A DNA stretch of 64,000 nt from Eulemur rufifrons. Its lineage: Eukaryota; Chordata; Mammalia; Primates; Lemuridae. Positions within the stretch are counted from its first letter, which is position 1. Every line of letters starts with the position of its first letter. The position numbers were made by a program, and so were the translations under genes. Positions 1 to 10,448 of the stretch are shown here, piece after piece. The notes beneath the pieces were generated by a model that was given only the letters and a program-made list of their open reading frames with translations, did no database searches and was not told the DNA's origin. The DNA is taken from contig NC_091010.1 in the NCBI RefSeq assembly GCF_041146395.1, forward strand, positions 46,272,001 through 46,336,000, read 5' to 3'.

Positions 1-170
1 GGAGTGTACGGGAGGGAACTTTCTGGGATGATGGAAATGTACTGGGTGCTGATATGGTTGCCATAACACAAGGTTATGCATTTATGAAAATCAATCAAAC
101 TGCTCACTTAAGATCTTTGTACTTCATTGTATGTAAATTGTATCTCACTAAAACAATTTTAATAATATAA
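1..170 (+). mobile_element. Ancient L1M 3'UTR tail
   Basis: The sequence 'ctttctgggatgatggaaatg' followed by 'gtatgtaaattgtatctcac' is the usual terminal tract of old L1M elements. Related tracts lie at 45.9-46.0 kb and 57.3-57.5 kb in this window. It runs in from the left edge, so only the last 170 bases are visible. It has no coding content. The subfamily is not resolved. Confidence 0.75.
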
Positions 171-1988
171 ATATGAATTTATTCCTTCTTTTTGTTTCCT
201 GCTCCTAAAGTCCTTACTTCAGTCAAAACTGACCATTCCCACTCCAAATTCAATGAAATGATTACCTTTAAAAGGCCCTTGATTAGAATGTTTGTTATGA
301 TTTTGAAAGCTTAATTGGATTATATCCACTTGTTCCCCTTAAAATAGCTGGCAACTTATATTTATAAACAGGAGATACTACGGTATCTCCACCATTTGTA
401 TTTTATACTTTGGCACGTTTTTCACACAGAGTTTAAGAATATACAAATAGCCCTCTTATCTGAAGGAATCCTAAGTGTTTTACAAACCTTCAAAACAGAT
501 TTTTAAACTATTTAATATTTTATAGGAGGAACATTTCATGCACACTAAAGTGCAATCACATCTGGCCTGCAACATGGCAGCTGTTTAACAGCCATGACAC
601 CTCACAAAAGTTTAGGACAGGAAGTGAAGAATTCTATAGCCAACCAAGGCGAAGACCAGGAAGGCTGCAGAAGCAGAAGGCTACAACGGCTTGGATTGGA
701 GCACAGCCAGCACGATGTGGTTAACACGTCTGTCGTAATGAAAAGCACAAGTGTCATTAGTGGTCAGAGCCTCATCTCACAGAAGGCACATCCCACAGCA
801 CAGTGACCTTTTCCTTCCATCACAGGGCACTGGTTTATTTCTAATACAACAGGAAAAATGCTCCCACTAGCTGTGCCCAAACCATTCCTTCCTGAAATCT
901 CCATTCCAGGCACTACACCACACTTAATCTGTGCTGAAATTTGACAAGGTTTTTCTCCTGACGTCAGAAGTTCAAGACAACACAGTTGGATATATTTCAA
1001 TGTCTGAATAGAGTAGAGAAAACTACGATTTGGCTTAAGAGACTACAGACAAACACATCATCTAAACACTCTTCTTTTAGATAGTTTTTGAAAATTTTAT
1101 TTTGTTTTGCTTTGCCAAATTACAGTAGAAAATTTTGAGTATTTTTTTTCTTATTGTGATAGCCTTAAAGTATCTTCTTGATGAAAGCTCAGTTAGTTTT
1201 TATTGAGCCTAAAGGAGAATTCTAGATGTAGAAGAGATGAAAGAAGACCACAGATCTCTTCATGTGATTTTGACTGGTACTGTCTGGCTATGAAGGCTTC
1301 TTGTAAGAAGGGCATGAACACCCCTGTAAATAATCATCACATCTTGGCTTCAGCTTCCTGGAAACATAGATTTTCCTTCATTTAGTTCCAAAATGTTCTG
1401 GTTGCTAGACCTCAAATCATTTTTTCCAAACACAGCAATAGAACCAGATCACTCAGCCTTCTAGCAACTCCTCCATCACTCTCAGGATTACATAAGTATT
1501 TGTGCCTTGAACATCAATATCTCCTCCTTGATAGTCATGTATTCACTATTTGAAAGGCCAGGTAACGATAACCCAGTACCCAGAGTTCTGTACTACAGTA
1601 AGAGCCCACCTATGCAAAATGTATAGTCTACCCTTTCACAAAGCATATAAGGCTGTAGCAACATCTCCTAGATACCAAAGGATACTAATGAGACTCCAAC
1701 CTTGTAAACTCATTTAGCATTATCAAAAGACAAGTTCTCATTCCCCTCCAATTCTACCCAAAGCACACGGCAAGTTAGAAATAGAATTTCAACTAAGACT
1801 GGAATTAGATTTATCTACTATTGCTTGGATCCAAGTACATAGTTTTGCACACCAGCAGGGAGGGGTGCTTGGGAATGACTGAGGTTGGGGGGAAAGGAGA
1901 GAAATGGTTACACTTAAACTCTGTGCTATCAGGTGAAATAATGTATCAGTCACTGGCTGCATTTATGCCCAAAGTACTCGGCTAAGTG

Positions 1989-1994
<6 letters not shown>
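171..1994. other. Unannotated, apparently unique DNA
   Basis: I see no recognisable repeat, RNA gene or credible exon here. Short open frames at 594-806 and 764-1000 overlap on opposite strands and show no domain signature. The part from 540 to 1020 is somewhat more GC-rich than its surroundings and could be an old degraded repeat or a conserved noncoding element. Nothing in the bases decides between them. Confidence 0.5.

Positions 1995-2030
<36 letters not shown>
1995..2030. repeat. (TG)18 microsatellite
   Basis: About 18 uninterrupted TG dinucleotides follow 'gtactc' and precede 'atgagc'. Pure dinucleotide runs of this length are usually length-polymorphic. A minus-strand frame reading a run of HT residues is only a shadow of this repeat. 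Confidence 0.97.
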
Positions 2031-2031
<1 letters not shown>

Positions 2032-2256
2032 TGAGCAAAAAAGAGAGAGATCACAAAGAGATAACCCACCATAACAGGCAATAAATATATAGAGGAATAA
2101 ATGAATTTTGAAAACAATGTTGTTGCAATTTGGCTTTGGAGATTTAGATGCAATAAACATTTGTGGGCAATTGTCAGGTGCAAGATACTATGCCTGGAAA
2201 GTGTACATATATCTATTTATTTAATCTTTATTATTTTATATTAATATTTATTTAAT

Positions 2257-2281
2257 CACAAGGATGTCCAACATCCTTGTG
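2257..2281. repeat. Perfect 11-bp inverted repeat, 3-nt loop
   Basis: The arms 'cacaaggatgt' and 'acatccttgtg' are exact reverse complements separated by 'cca'. They sit in AT-rich unique DNA just left of a MIR remnant. There is no T-run or other sign of an RNA gene beside it. Confidence 0.9.
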
Positions 2282-2294
2282 AAAGTAATTGTGT

Positions 2295-2430
2295 ACTCTA
2301 ATATTTACAAATGAGGAAACAAAGGTTGGACAGGCAAAGTGATTTCTCCAAAGCCATATGGGGACAGCAGAAGTAAGTCCTCTATGTCCATGTCTCTTGT
2401 TTTTCTTTCTATGTACCATGCTGACGTTTT
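2295..2430 (-). repeat. MIR SINE remnant
   Basis: 'ttacaaatgaggaaacaaagg' then 'gcaaagtgatttctccaaag' follow the reverse complement of the MIR core ('atgaggaaactgagg...aagtgacttgcccaagg'). It is highly diverged, as expected of a mammal-wide SINE. Confidence 0.65.
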
Positions 2431-2459
2431 ATGTTTGTGCCATTTTGTACTGAAGTAAT

Positions 2460-3534
2460 CTCATCAAAAGTGAGATGTGAGCTGGGACTTGAAGGATATG
2501 TTGTGGAATGGAATACGTAAGGCATTTAAGGTAAGCAGACTAGACTCTAACTATCATGATATTCAAGAACAAAAGCCCAAACAAAAAATTAGTTCAGTGG
2601 GCTATGAAGAAGCTTGCTCTAAAGGAAAGAGGATGATACAGAAAAGACGGAGGGAGGTAGCACTCCAAAGGCAGACCTGGGCCAAGTTAAGAAAAGATTT
2701 TACCATTAAGTTTAAGAGTTTTACCTTATTCTCTTAATAGTGGGGAGCCACAATAGTTCTTTAAGTGACATTATGGAATTCACTTTTAAGAAATGTCATC
2801 TAGCACAGGGTATGACAGATGGGTTCATGGGGAAAGACTAGAGTAGAGAAACCAATCTGAGATCGTTGTTCAGCAATGCAGACGTGGAATGGTAACTAGG
2901 AAAGAATGGAGAGAAGGAGAAAGGTAAAAACAATCCTTGGCACATAGTTGATACTACTCAATAAATATTTGCAAAAAAGCAAGGCAGAAAATTAAAAAGC
3001 GGTGCAAGGAGAGAGTCATTAGAACTTGTTAATGTACTGGCTAAGGAAAACAAAAGAAAATGTGTATCAAATATCACCCTAATGTCAGATCCAGACAACC
3101 CTAATGATAGTGGGATCATTAATATAAACAAGAAATTTAGAAGAAAAGAACAAAATGTAAGGAAGAAAAATAACATTTTAAGATTGAGATATACCGAATT
3201 TGAGATGACTCAACACACCTCATGGAAATGTTTACTGGAGACAGTCACCCAGGAGAAAGATCAGGTTGGAAATTTGGATTTGCCCATCGTCTGCATAGAG
3301 GTGGAGTCAAAGTAGGAAATAAAATCACCAAGAAAAATTGCATGGAGTGACAAGAGATAAGGGCTAAGAAGTATATGTAAAAACAAAACAAAGCACATAC
3401 TCAGAGGTTAAAAAAAAAACAGTATCAAATGTTGCATGCAAATCAAGGAAACTTGGGCTGAGAAAATAATTGTGTTTGGCACATAGGAGGTCATGGTGAC
3501 CTTCAAGAGTTCAGGTTCAGGCAAGTAATTGAGG
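2460..3534 (+). mobile_element. L2-like ancient LINE remnant, left part
   Basis: The segment has the flavour of an L2 3' region, with 'gagctgggacttgaaggata', 'ttcagcaatgcagacgtgg' and, further on, 'tcaaatgttgcatgcaaatcaagg' and 'ggaggtcatggtgaccttcaa'. It continues without loss after the young L1 that splits it at 3552-4940. No intact frame survives. The family call is from memory of common mammalian repeats and is moderate. Confidence 0.5.
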
Positions 3535-3551
3535 AAAAAGGCAGATTTCAG

Positions 3552-4200
3552 TGTACGAGTGTTCCTGTCTCTCCACATCCATGCCAACATGTGTCGTTTT
3601 GGGTTTTTTTGATAAAGACCATTCTCACTGGGGTTAAGTGATATCTCATTGTGGTTTTGATTTGCATTTCTCTGATGATTAGGGATGTTGAGCATTTTTT
3701 CATATGTTTGTTAGCCATTCTTATATCTTCTTTCGAGAAGTTTCTATTCATGTCATTTGCCCACTTTTTGATAGGGTTGCTTGATTTTTTCTTGCTGATT
3801 TTCCTGAGTTCTAAATAGATTCTTGTTATCAGTCCTTTATCTGATGTGTAGTATGCAAAAATTTTTTCCCATTCTGTAGGTGGTCTGTTTATTCTCATGA
3901 CTGTTTCTTTGGCTGTGCAGAAGCTTTTTAATTTAATCATGTCCCATTCATTTATTTTTGTTGCTGCTGTGATTGCCTTGGGGGTCTTCTTCATAACTTC
4001 TTTGCCTAGGCCAATGTCTGTAAGAGTCTTTCCTACATTTTCTTCTAGAATTCTGATTGTATCACGCCTAAGGTTTAAGTCTGTTATCCACTGTGATTTG
4101 ATTTTTGTAAGAGGTGAAAGCTGTGGGTCCTGTTTCAGTCTTTTACAAGTGGCTAACCAATTCTCCCAGCACGATTTATTGAATAGGGATTCTTGTCCCC
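3552..4200 (-). pseudogene. L1 ORF2 C-terminal fragment, inverted segment
   Basis: Read on the minus strand, the frame gives the region downstream of the L1 reverse transcriptase domain, including '[12 protein letters not shown]', '[11 protein letters not shown]' and '[19 protein letters not shown]'. It runs open for over 200 codons, which shows a fairly recent insertion. There is no endonuclease or RT catalytic core and no start, so it is a relic. Confidence 0.92.
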
Positions 4201-4625
4201 AGAGTACACTCATACACTGCTGGTGGGACTGCAAACTAGTGCTACCCCTGTGGAAAGCATTATGGAGGTATCTTAAACAGATTCAAGTAGACCTGCCATT
4301 TGACCCAGCAATCCCATTATTGGGCATATACCCAAAGGAAAAAAGGTCATTCTGTAACAAAGACACATGTACCCGAATGTTTATAGCAGCACAATTCACA
4401 ATAGCAAAGATGTGGAAACAACCCAAATGCCCATCAATACATGATTGGATTAGTAAGCTGTGGTATATGTATACCATGGAATATTACTCAGCTATAAGGA
4501 ATAATGAAGATACGACATCTCTATGGTTCTCCTGGAGAGAGTTGGAACCCATTATGTTAAGTGAAGTATCCCAAGAATGGAAAAACAAGCATCACATGTA
4601 CTCACCAGAAAATTGGTTTCCCTGA
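4201..4625 (+). pseudogene. L1 ORF2 extreme C-terminus, sense segment
   Basis: The plus-strand frame carries '[14 protein letters not shown]', 'FDPAIPLLGIYP', 'KDTCTRMFIAAQFTIAKMWK' and 'YMYTMEYYSAI', all typical of the ORF2 C-terminus. It ends in a stop at about 4623-4625. The open frame begins upstream at 3897 only because it reads through the inverted segment. No catalytic residues lie here. Confidence 0.92.
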
Positions 4626-4940
4626 TCATCACCTAAATACACATCTGGGAACGACACCAATCGGATATCAGACTGAGGTGGGGGGTGGCAGAGGGGATGG
4701 GTGTATGCCTACACAATGAGTGCATTGCGCACCGTTTGGGGAATGGTAATGCTTGAAGGTGCTGACTCGGGAAGGGGGCGTGGGGAAGGGAGGGATATAT
4801 ACCTACATGATGGGCGCAACACACACTATCTGGGGATCAGACACGCCTGGAGCTCTGACTTGGGGGGAAAGGCGGTACATGGGCAACGTATGTAACCTGC
4901 AAGTCTATATCCCCCATAACAATAAGATGAAATAAAAAAA
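4626..4940 (+). mobile_element. L1 3'UTR with a duplicated G-rich module
   Basis: The 3'UTR contains two diverged copies of one module. Copy 1 runs from 'gggtgtatgcctacacaatg' (about 4698) to the G-rich tract near 4780. Copy 2 runs from 'atatacctacatgatgggcg' (about 4797) to the G-rich tract near 4868. Other young L1 tails in the window (10.56, 20.56, 29.63 and 45.65 kb) have one copy. It ends in 'gatgaaat' and an A-tract. Confidence 0.8.
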
Positions 4941-4957
4941 AAAAAGGCAGATTTCAG

Positions 4958-5040
4958 AGGGCTAATAAGAGTGTGAATTGAAATTGGAGGCTGTAGGACA
5001 GACTATTTATTTGAAAAGATTGGCAGTGCAAGAAGAAAAC
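4958..5040 (+). mobile_element. L2-like remnant, right part
   Basis: This resumes the L2-like sequence interrupted at 3551 ('agggctaataagagtgtgaa', 'ttggaggctgtaggacag'). Joining the two sides after removing the L1 and one target-duplication copy gives continuous L2-like sequence. Confidence 0.45.
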
Positions 5041-5702
5041 AATAGAACTTTATATTATGTGCTAAGCTTAATGTACCTAGGAGAACTATTTTTCAATCTA
5101 TTACTTTAGTTTTTATTTTTATACCAAAATTCTATTATAAAGCACCAGTATACTACAATCTGAATTAGGCCAATTGTGGGTCAAATACTGTCCCCTACGT
5201 TCATAGTGCTCTATAGGATATTGGTGTCAATACACCAGAAAAAGCATATGAGAATTATCAGCCTTGTCAACCTCACTCCTATCTGTGTTTTTACATGGTT
5301 GAACAGTATTTTGAATTTATAAAACTAATGTTGCTTCACTGAGACTTTAATACATTTATTATTTGAAATAAATCTCTCCTTTTCTCTTATCACTCTCTAT
5401 TGACAACTTTACTAATTTGGTGAGATGATGATGATGGAGTGTGAAAACCATATTAAAATAAGATTTACGTTTAAATCAGATGTTTAGACACACTAAACCA
5501 CTATGGAGCCCAGTGATTTATTTTCTCTCACTATAGGTCAACAGCATATGGCTTACAGAACTCCTAAGTGAAGTGGGCTGATGCACTCATAGTTCACTAC
5601 TAAAACCTCGGGTTCTGATTTGACGAAATTTACCAATAAAATAAACTTCATGGACTTGTACAAGACTCTAGTCAACATTCTTCACTTCCCATCAAATTCT
5701 CT
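5041..5702. other. Unannotated AT-rich DNA
   Basis: No repeat family, RNA gene or coding exon is recognisable. Confidence 0.5.
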
Positions 5703-8215
5703 ACCTATCTCCTTCCATGGGGCAGACTCAGAGCTACCAACAAGAAATTTCCCAAGTACACAGCCATTTTTTTTTTGAAGAGAAGAAAAAAGAAGTTTAT
5801 TAATTTGCCGGCAAATAAGAAGGTTGGCAGCCTCCCATCTACCAATATCCTCCCACTGAGCAGAAGTACAGAGCTTTTAAAGGTTCTGATTAATCCCATA
5901 ATCCCTCCTTTGGCTAAGACAATCTCATGGCCTCTGCCCAGACTCATCTCATCTTTGGCTAAGACAATCTCATGACAAGTTTCTCAGCTGCCACTTGTCT
6001 ATGGTTGCCTCATCGCCACCTTACCCCTTCCCTGCTTCCCCCTCCCCCTTCCCAGCCATGTCTGGTGCCAGGGATCAGGGTGGTGGCCAGGGGAAGGGGT
6101 CCTCCAGACTGCTTCTGTTCATGCAGCTAGTGCAAATCAAATCCCCACTGTCAATTTTGCCCAGGGCTCTTCTGGGGATATTTGGAGGCAGGGGCTCTGG
6201 GTCCCCTCCTTCGCCATTAGAGTCCTGAACTTAAAAAAACTATTTGCTCTCCTGGAGGCTTCCTGCCACCCAAAGTCCTTTATAATTTTGGGCAATGTTC
6301 CTTTCAAGGTCCTTCTTCTTTACAAAAAGTCAGTCTGGGAAGGCTTTTTTGCCCATTCCTTTTGACTGTCTCAAAGGATCCTTTGGCTGTTCTTCTGCAT
6401 TCAAGCCCCACTATCTGACATTGCCGCAAATTGCCCACTCTGGCTGTGGGTTCCCTCTGGCTCAAATTGAGTTTGCTGCCAGGAGAGACCATTCCAAACC
6501 CCAAGTCATAATTTATTGGGTGTGGGACTGAAGAATTATTTCAGGTGTCACCCTCCCTGGACCCTCCCATGGTGCCAAGATGGCAAAGGTGGCAGGTGTT
6601 CCTTCCCCCTTGCTATGCCCCACTCAGTGACGGGCCACATGTGCCAGTCCTCCCTCCTGCTGTGTCCAACCCCAGCCTGGTGCTTCACCCTGGCCAGCTG
6701 CAGGGGTTCCAGTGGGGGCAGGGGACATCATTTATCAAAGCTCTTACAACCACAGATCATTTTGTATACTACAAACAATGAGTTTATCTCAAGCAGAGAA
6801 CTTGAGACTCAACATTTTAACTATAGTGACAGGTTGGCCATTTGATCTCTGAATTTTCCTTGATATAATTTGCCCTTCAGTAAAAAACTGTGCACAAGAA
6901 TTGGCCATCCTAGAAAAACTGGCATGCCTTTGAACCTTCCCATTTATCTAAACACTTGCAAGTAGAGACACCTTAAACTAACTGGGGTTTCCAAAGGGAG
7001 TTATTCTCCTTGTCTTTCCTATTTTTTAAAGGAGTTATTTCCCATTTTTCTTTGAAAGCTCATTTATCTATAAACGAGACAGTTCAGTTTCCTCTTTTGC
7101 AAATGCACAGAAAGGCCAATTGATATTAATTTTGGGAGGAACAGGCAATGGAAAAGACCCTTTAGAATGCATCTCCAAATCAAAATTAGGATCCAAACAA
7201 ATTCCTGGGAACCAACAGCTCAGACATAGGTTCACAGTTGATCATTCAGAAATTTCTCCCAAGGAGCTTTCGGATGGAACAGACATGGAACCTTCCATGT
7301 TAGGACAAAACTCACAATCAATCAAACACAAACAATATAGGGAATCCCAACACAAGCAATCTAAAATGCCATGGCCTGTCGGTCAAACGGGAATTTTCAT
7401 TTAACAGCCACTTCTCACACTCCAGCACATACGTTGGATTACAATAAAACCATTCTCTTTAGACATAGGTTTGCAGCTATAAGTTGACCATTCAGCAAAA
7501 ATTTTTCCCAAGGGACTTTTAGATAGAACTTTCTTATGTTGCAAAACAAAACTTTACAAACAAACACAAAAAATACAGGGAATCCCCAACACAAAATGCC
7601 ATCACCGATCAAATGGGAACCACAAAACGAGAACCAAATTCTCAATTGAGAATCAGCATCTCCTAATCCAAAAGGGGACAAACCAAGAACCAAATTCTCT
7701 CAGATGAAAGAACCAAGATCTCCCAATTCCCCATGGTTCCCTGGAAACCACAAATGAACTCAATCCAAACCAGGTTCCCTAGTTCCACTCAACCTCTTGA
7801 CTTCTAACCTCAAATCAGCACCTCAAAACAAATCCAACAGGTCTGACTCCCCCCACCACAGGGGCAGAAACAGTGTCTCAGCATCCCGAGGAACTTTACT
7901 TACAAATGGCCGTGGCTGTCATGACACTTCCCAAATCTGTTTCCTTCTCCTCAACTCAGTTCAGGTTGTGGGGAGCTGGTCTAATTTGGGGAGAAAGAGA
8001 TGGGAGTTCCCCAGAGCTAAAACATGCCCCAGCAGCTGCTGGGACTATCCTATACTCTTTCATCTCAAAAAGAAGCCACTCCTTCCAGTGAAGACCCACA
8101 GCTTATTCCAGGGCTGCTCCCTGCTTCCTCTAGCAGTTGTAGGGTGCCACTCTACCAGGTCCACTGGTGTGGCAGTGAGCCCACCCAGGGACATCAAATT
8201 CTGTTACTGGACGTT
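5703..8215 (-). mobile_element. ERV-like / LTR-like block, minus strand, family not identified
   Basis: Read on the minus strand, the left end behaves like the end of an LTR. 'cctttaaaagctctgtac' is a TATA-type motif near 5870-5890. About 70-80 nt later comes 'attaataaacttc', a poly(A) signal near 5797-5804, and then a run of ten A (plus-strand T, near 5767-5776). Just upstream on that strand is a purine-rich stretch ('gggaagggggagggggaag', near 6030-6050), like a polypurine tract. The rest is GC-richer than its flanks, has only broken frames, and contains a degenerate tandem duplication at 7220-7620. No second LTR or primer-binding site was found. It could be a truncated class I endogenous retrovirus or a retrocopy of an ERV transcript. 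I cannot name the family. Confidence 0.42.
7220..7620. repeat. Two diverged tandem copies of a ~200-bp unit
   Basis: Copy 1 (about 7222-7392) and copy 2 (about 7458-7616) share in order 'gacataggtt', 'ttga.cattcag', 'cccaaggga/gc', 'ataga/g.aac', 'caaacacaaa', 'atagggaatccc/tacagggaatcccc', 'aacacaa', 'atgcca' and 'gatcaaatggga/ggtcaaacggga'. The spacing is about 230 bp. The copies lie inside the ERV-like block and are probably an ancestral feature of that element. Confidence 0.75.
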
Positions 8216-8216
8216 C

Positions 8217-8340
8217 AATACTTGTAGTGACTTAACTCTGTCATTGTAGTGCAAAGGCAGCCATAAAGAATACGTGAAAGAATAAGTATAGCTGTGGCCT
8301 AATAAAACTTTATTTACAGACACAGATGGCAAGAACAATT
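8217..8340 (-). mobile_element. hAT-type DNA transposon fragment
   Basis: 'ttgtagtgcaaaggcagccat', 'tgtggcctaataaaacttta' and 'tttacagacacagatggc' match the element seen more completely at 47.7-48.0 kb. This is a nonautonomous hAT/Charlie-like repeat whose consensus contains '...gtagc.cgaaagcagccatagacaata...gtggctgtgttccaataaa'. Only the middle part is present. Confidence 0.6.
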
Positions 8341-8345
8341 ACTCA

Positions 8346-9102
8346 ACAACACCACCAACAAAATCCACAATGATGAAGTGTGTCAAGGGACATGGGAGCC
8401 AACTGAAAGAGCTTCACATGGCCAAAGCTAGAACAACATGTACAATGATACAGTAATGAAATGAAATGAAATAGTAATATCAATAACCCCCCCAAAAAAT
8501 TAAATATCCATAGTCCATACTGATATTAATATTAATTGATAAGTAAATGGGCAGAAGAGAAAAATCTCTCATGCAGAAGAATACAAATAATTTATATAGA
8601 TACTTTGCCCTCAAGGAGGTGGAGCATAACTCTCCACTCCTTAAGTGTGAGCTGCACATAGTGACTTCCTTCCCAAAACTCCAATAAGAAAGGGGAGAAA
8701 AAAATGGAAAAACTTGACAAACACTACCTTAGCCAGGTGATCAAGGTGAACATCAACAGTGACAAGTCACGTTAATAGTATGTTCTCTTGATATGATGTG
8801 ATAAGAATGGCACTTTATCTCAGTGGCTTTCTTCCCAAAATCTATAACCTCAGTTTAATCATGAGAAAAACATCAAACAAATCCCAATAAAGACACTCAA
8901 TAAAATAAATCCCTGACCATGATTCTACAAAACTTTCAAGATCATCAAAAACAAAAGAAGTCTGAGAAACTGTCATAGTCAAAAGGAGCCTAAAAAGACA
9001 TGATGCCTAAATATAATATGTCATGCTGGATGAGATCCTGAACAAAATAAGAACATATGTAAAAACTAAGGAAACATAAATAAAATGTGGACTTTAGTTA
9101 AT
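8346..9102 (+). mobile_element. Ancient L1M 3'UTR
   Basis: The tract runs 'gtcaagggacatgggagcca', 'cttaagtgtgagctgcacat', 'ttgatatgatgtgataagaa', then 'ccataatctca.tttaatcatgag'-like sequence to 'ggactttagtta'. This is a characteristic old L1M 3' untranslated region in plus orientation. It stops at the left copy of the 15-bp target duplication of the L1 inserted at 9103. Confidence 0.75.
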
Positions 9103-9778
9103 ATTTTAGGTGAGAAAGTATTTTATTTTATAGAAAAAAATTGTATATAATTATCATATACTAAATGATATTTTAAAATATGTATACATTGTGGAATGGA
9201 TCGATTGAGCTAATTAACAAATGCATTACCTCACATATTTATCATATCAAATAAGAAGACTTAAAATCTACTCTCAGCAGTTTTCAAAATACAATACATT
9301 GTTATTAACTATTGTCACCATGTTGTACAACAGATCTTTTGAACTTATGCCTCTCATATAACTAAAATTTTGTATCCATTGACCAACATCTCCCCATACT
9401 CCCTACCCCTTGGTAACCACCATTCTACTTTCTACTTCTGTGAGTTCAACTTTTTAAGATTCCACATATATGATATATGATTTTTATCTTTCTGTGTCTA
9501 GTTTATTTCACTTAATATAATGTTCCCCAGGTTCATCTATGTTGCCACAAATGACAAAATTTCCTTCTTTTTAAGGCTGAATAGTATTCCAGTATATTTA
9601 CCACATTTTCTTCATCCATTCATCCACTGATGGACACTTGGATTGATTCCATATCTTGGATATTGAGAATAATGCTGCAATAACCATAAAAAAGCATATG
9701 TATCTTCAACAACTGAATTCATTTCCTTTGAATATATACCCAGTAATGTTATTCCTGTATCATATGTCTCTTCTATCT
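9103..9778 (-). mobile_element. L1 3'UTR of the 9.1-17.7 kb element
   Basis: Plus-strand sequence 'tgtacaacagatcttttgaa', 'ccatgttgt', 'tggtaaccaccattctactt' and 'gactaattccata'-like sequence is the reverse complement of an L1MA/L1MB-type 3'UTR. It includes the typical 'ttaaggctgaatagtattcc' region leading into ORF2. Confidence 0.75.
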
Positions 9779-10448
9779 TCAGTTTTTTTGAGGAAGCTCC
9801 ACACTGTTTTCTATAATGACTGCACTAATTTCCACCAACAGTGTTTCCCTTGTCTCCACATCCTCACCAATACTTGTTATCTTTTGTATTTTTGATAATA
9901 GCCATTCTAACAGGTGTGAAATGTCTCTTTCTGGCTTTAATTTGCATTTCTCTGATAATGATGCTAAACACCTTTTGGTATACCTGTTAGTCACTTTTTG
10001 ATCTTCTTTTGAGAAATGTCTATTCAGGTCTTTGCCCATTTATTAATCAGGTTATTTATTTTCTTCCAATTCCGTTGAGTTCCCTATATATTTTGGATGT
10101 TAACCTCTTACCAGATGAATGGTCTGTAAATATTTTTTCCCATCTGTAGGTTATCGCTTTACTCTGTTGATTGTTTCCTTGGCTATGCAGAAGCTTTTTG
10201 GTTTGATGTAATCCTATTTGTCTATTTTTGCTCTTGTTGCCTATGCTTTTGGGGTCATAGCCAAAAAAAACAATTGTCCACACCAATATCATGAAAATTT
10301 TTCCCTATGCGTTTTTCCTAGTAGTTTCAGATCTTAAATTTAAGCCTTTAATGCATTTTGAGTCGATTTTTGTACATGGTGTGAGATAGAGTCTAATTTC
10401 ATTCTTCTGTATTTGGAAATCCAGTTTTCCCAACACCGTTTATTGACA

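Larger units (their letters stand above)
3535..4957 (+). mobile_element. Young L1 insertion with inverted 5' part (twin priming), including both TSD copies
   Basis: An exact 17-bp target-site duplication, 'aaaaaggcagatttcag', lies at 3535-3551 and 4941-4957. Between the copies, 3552 to about 4200 encodes the ORF2 C-terminal region on the minus strand. From about 4201 the plus strand encodes the last part of ORF2, then the 3'UTR and an A-tract. The minus segment stops at the same ORF2 position where the plus segment starts; a block like 'acactcatacactg' occurs at both ends. That is the signature of twin priming during L1 reverse transcription. The copy is 5' truncated and non-functional. It lies inside an L2-like remnant, so it is the younger element. 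Confidence 0.93.

Noticed and set aside
1950..2183. His/Thr repeat protein on the minus strand
   Set aside because: Produced by the (TG)18 microsatellite only.
2257..2281. Hairpin as an intrinsic terminator or microRNA precursor
   Set aside because: The stem is far too short for a pre-miRNA, and bacterial-type terminators do not apply here.
3897..4625. Longest open frame (242 codons) as a possible gene
   Set aside because: It reads through an antisense L1 segment and then the true ORF2 C-terminus. There is no independent start or host similarity.
7797..8249. 150-codon frame in the GC-rich ERV-like block
   Set aside because: It lies on the strand opposite the element's apparent sense and overlaps other frames. 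GC-rich DNA gives long chance frames. No retroviral domain was seen.
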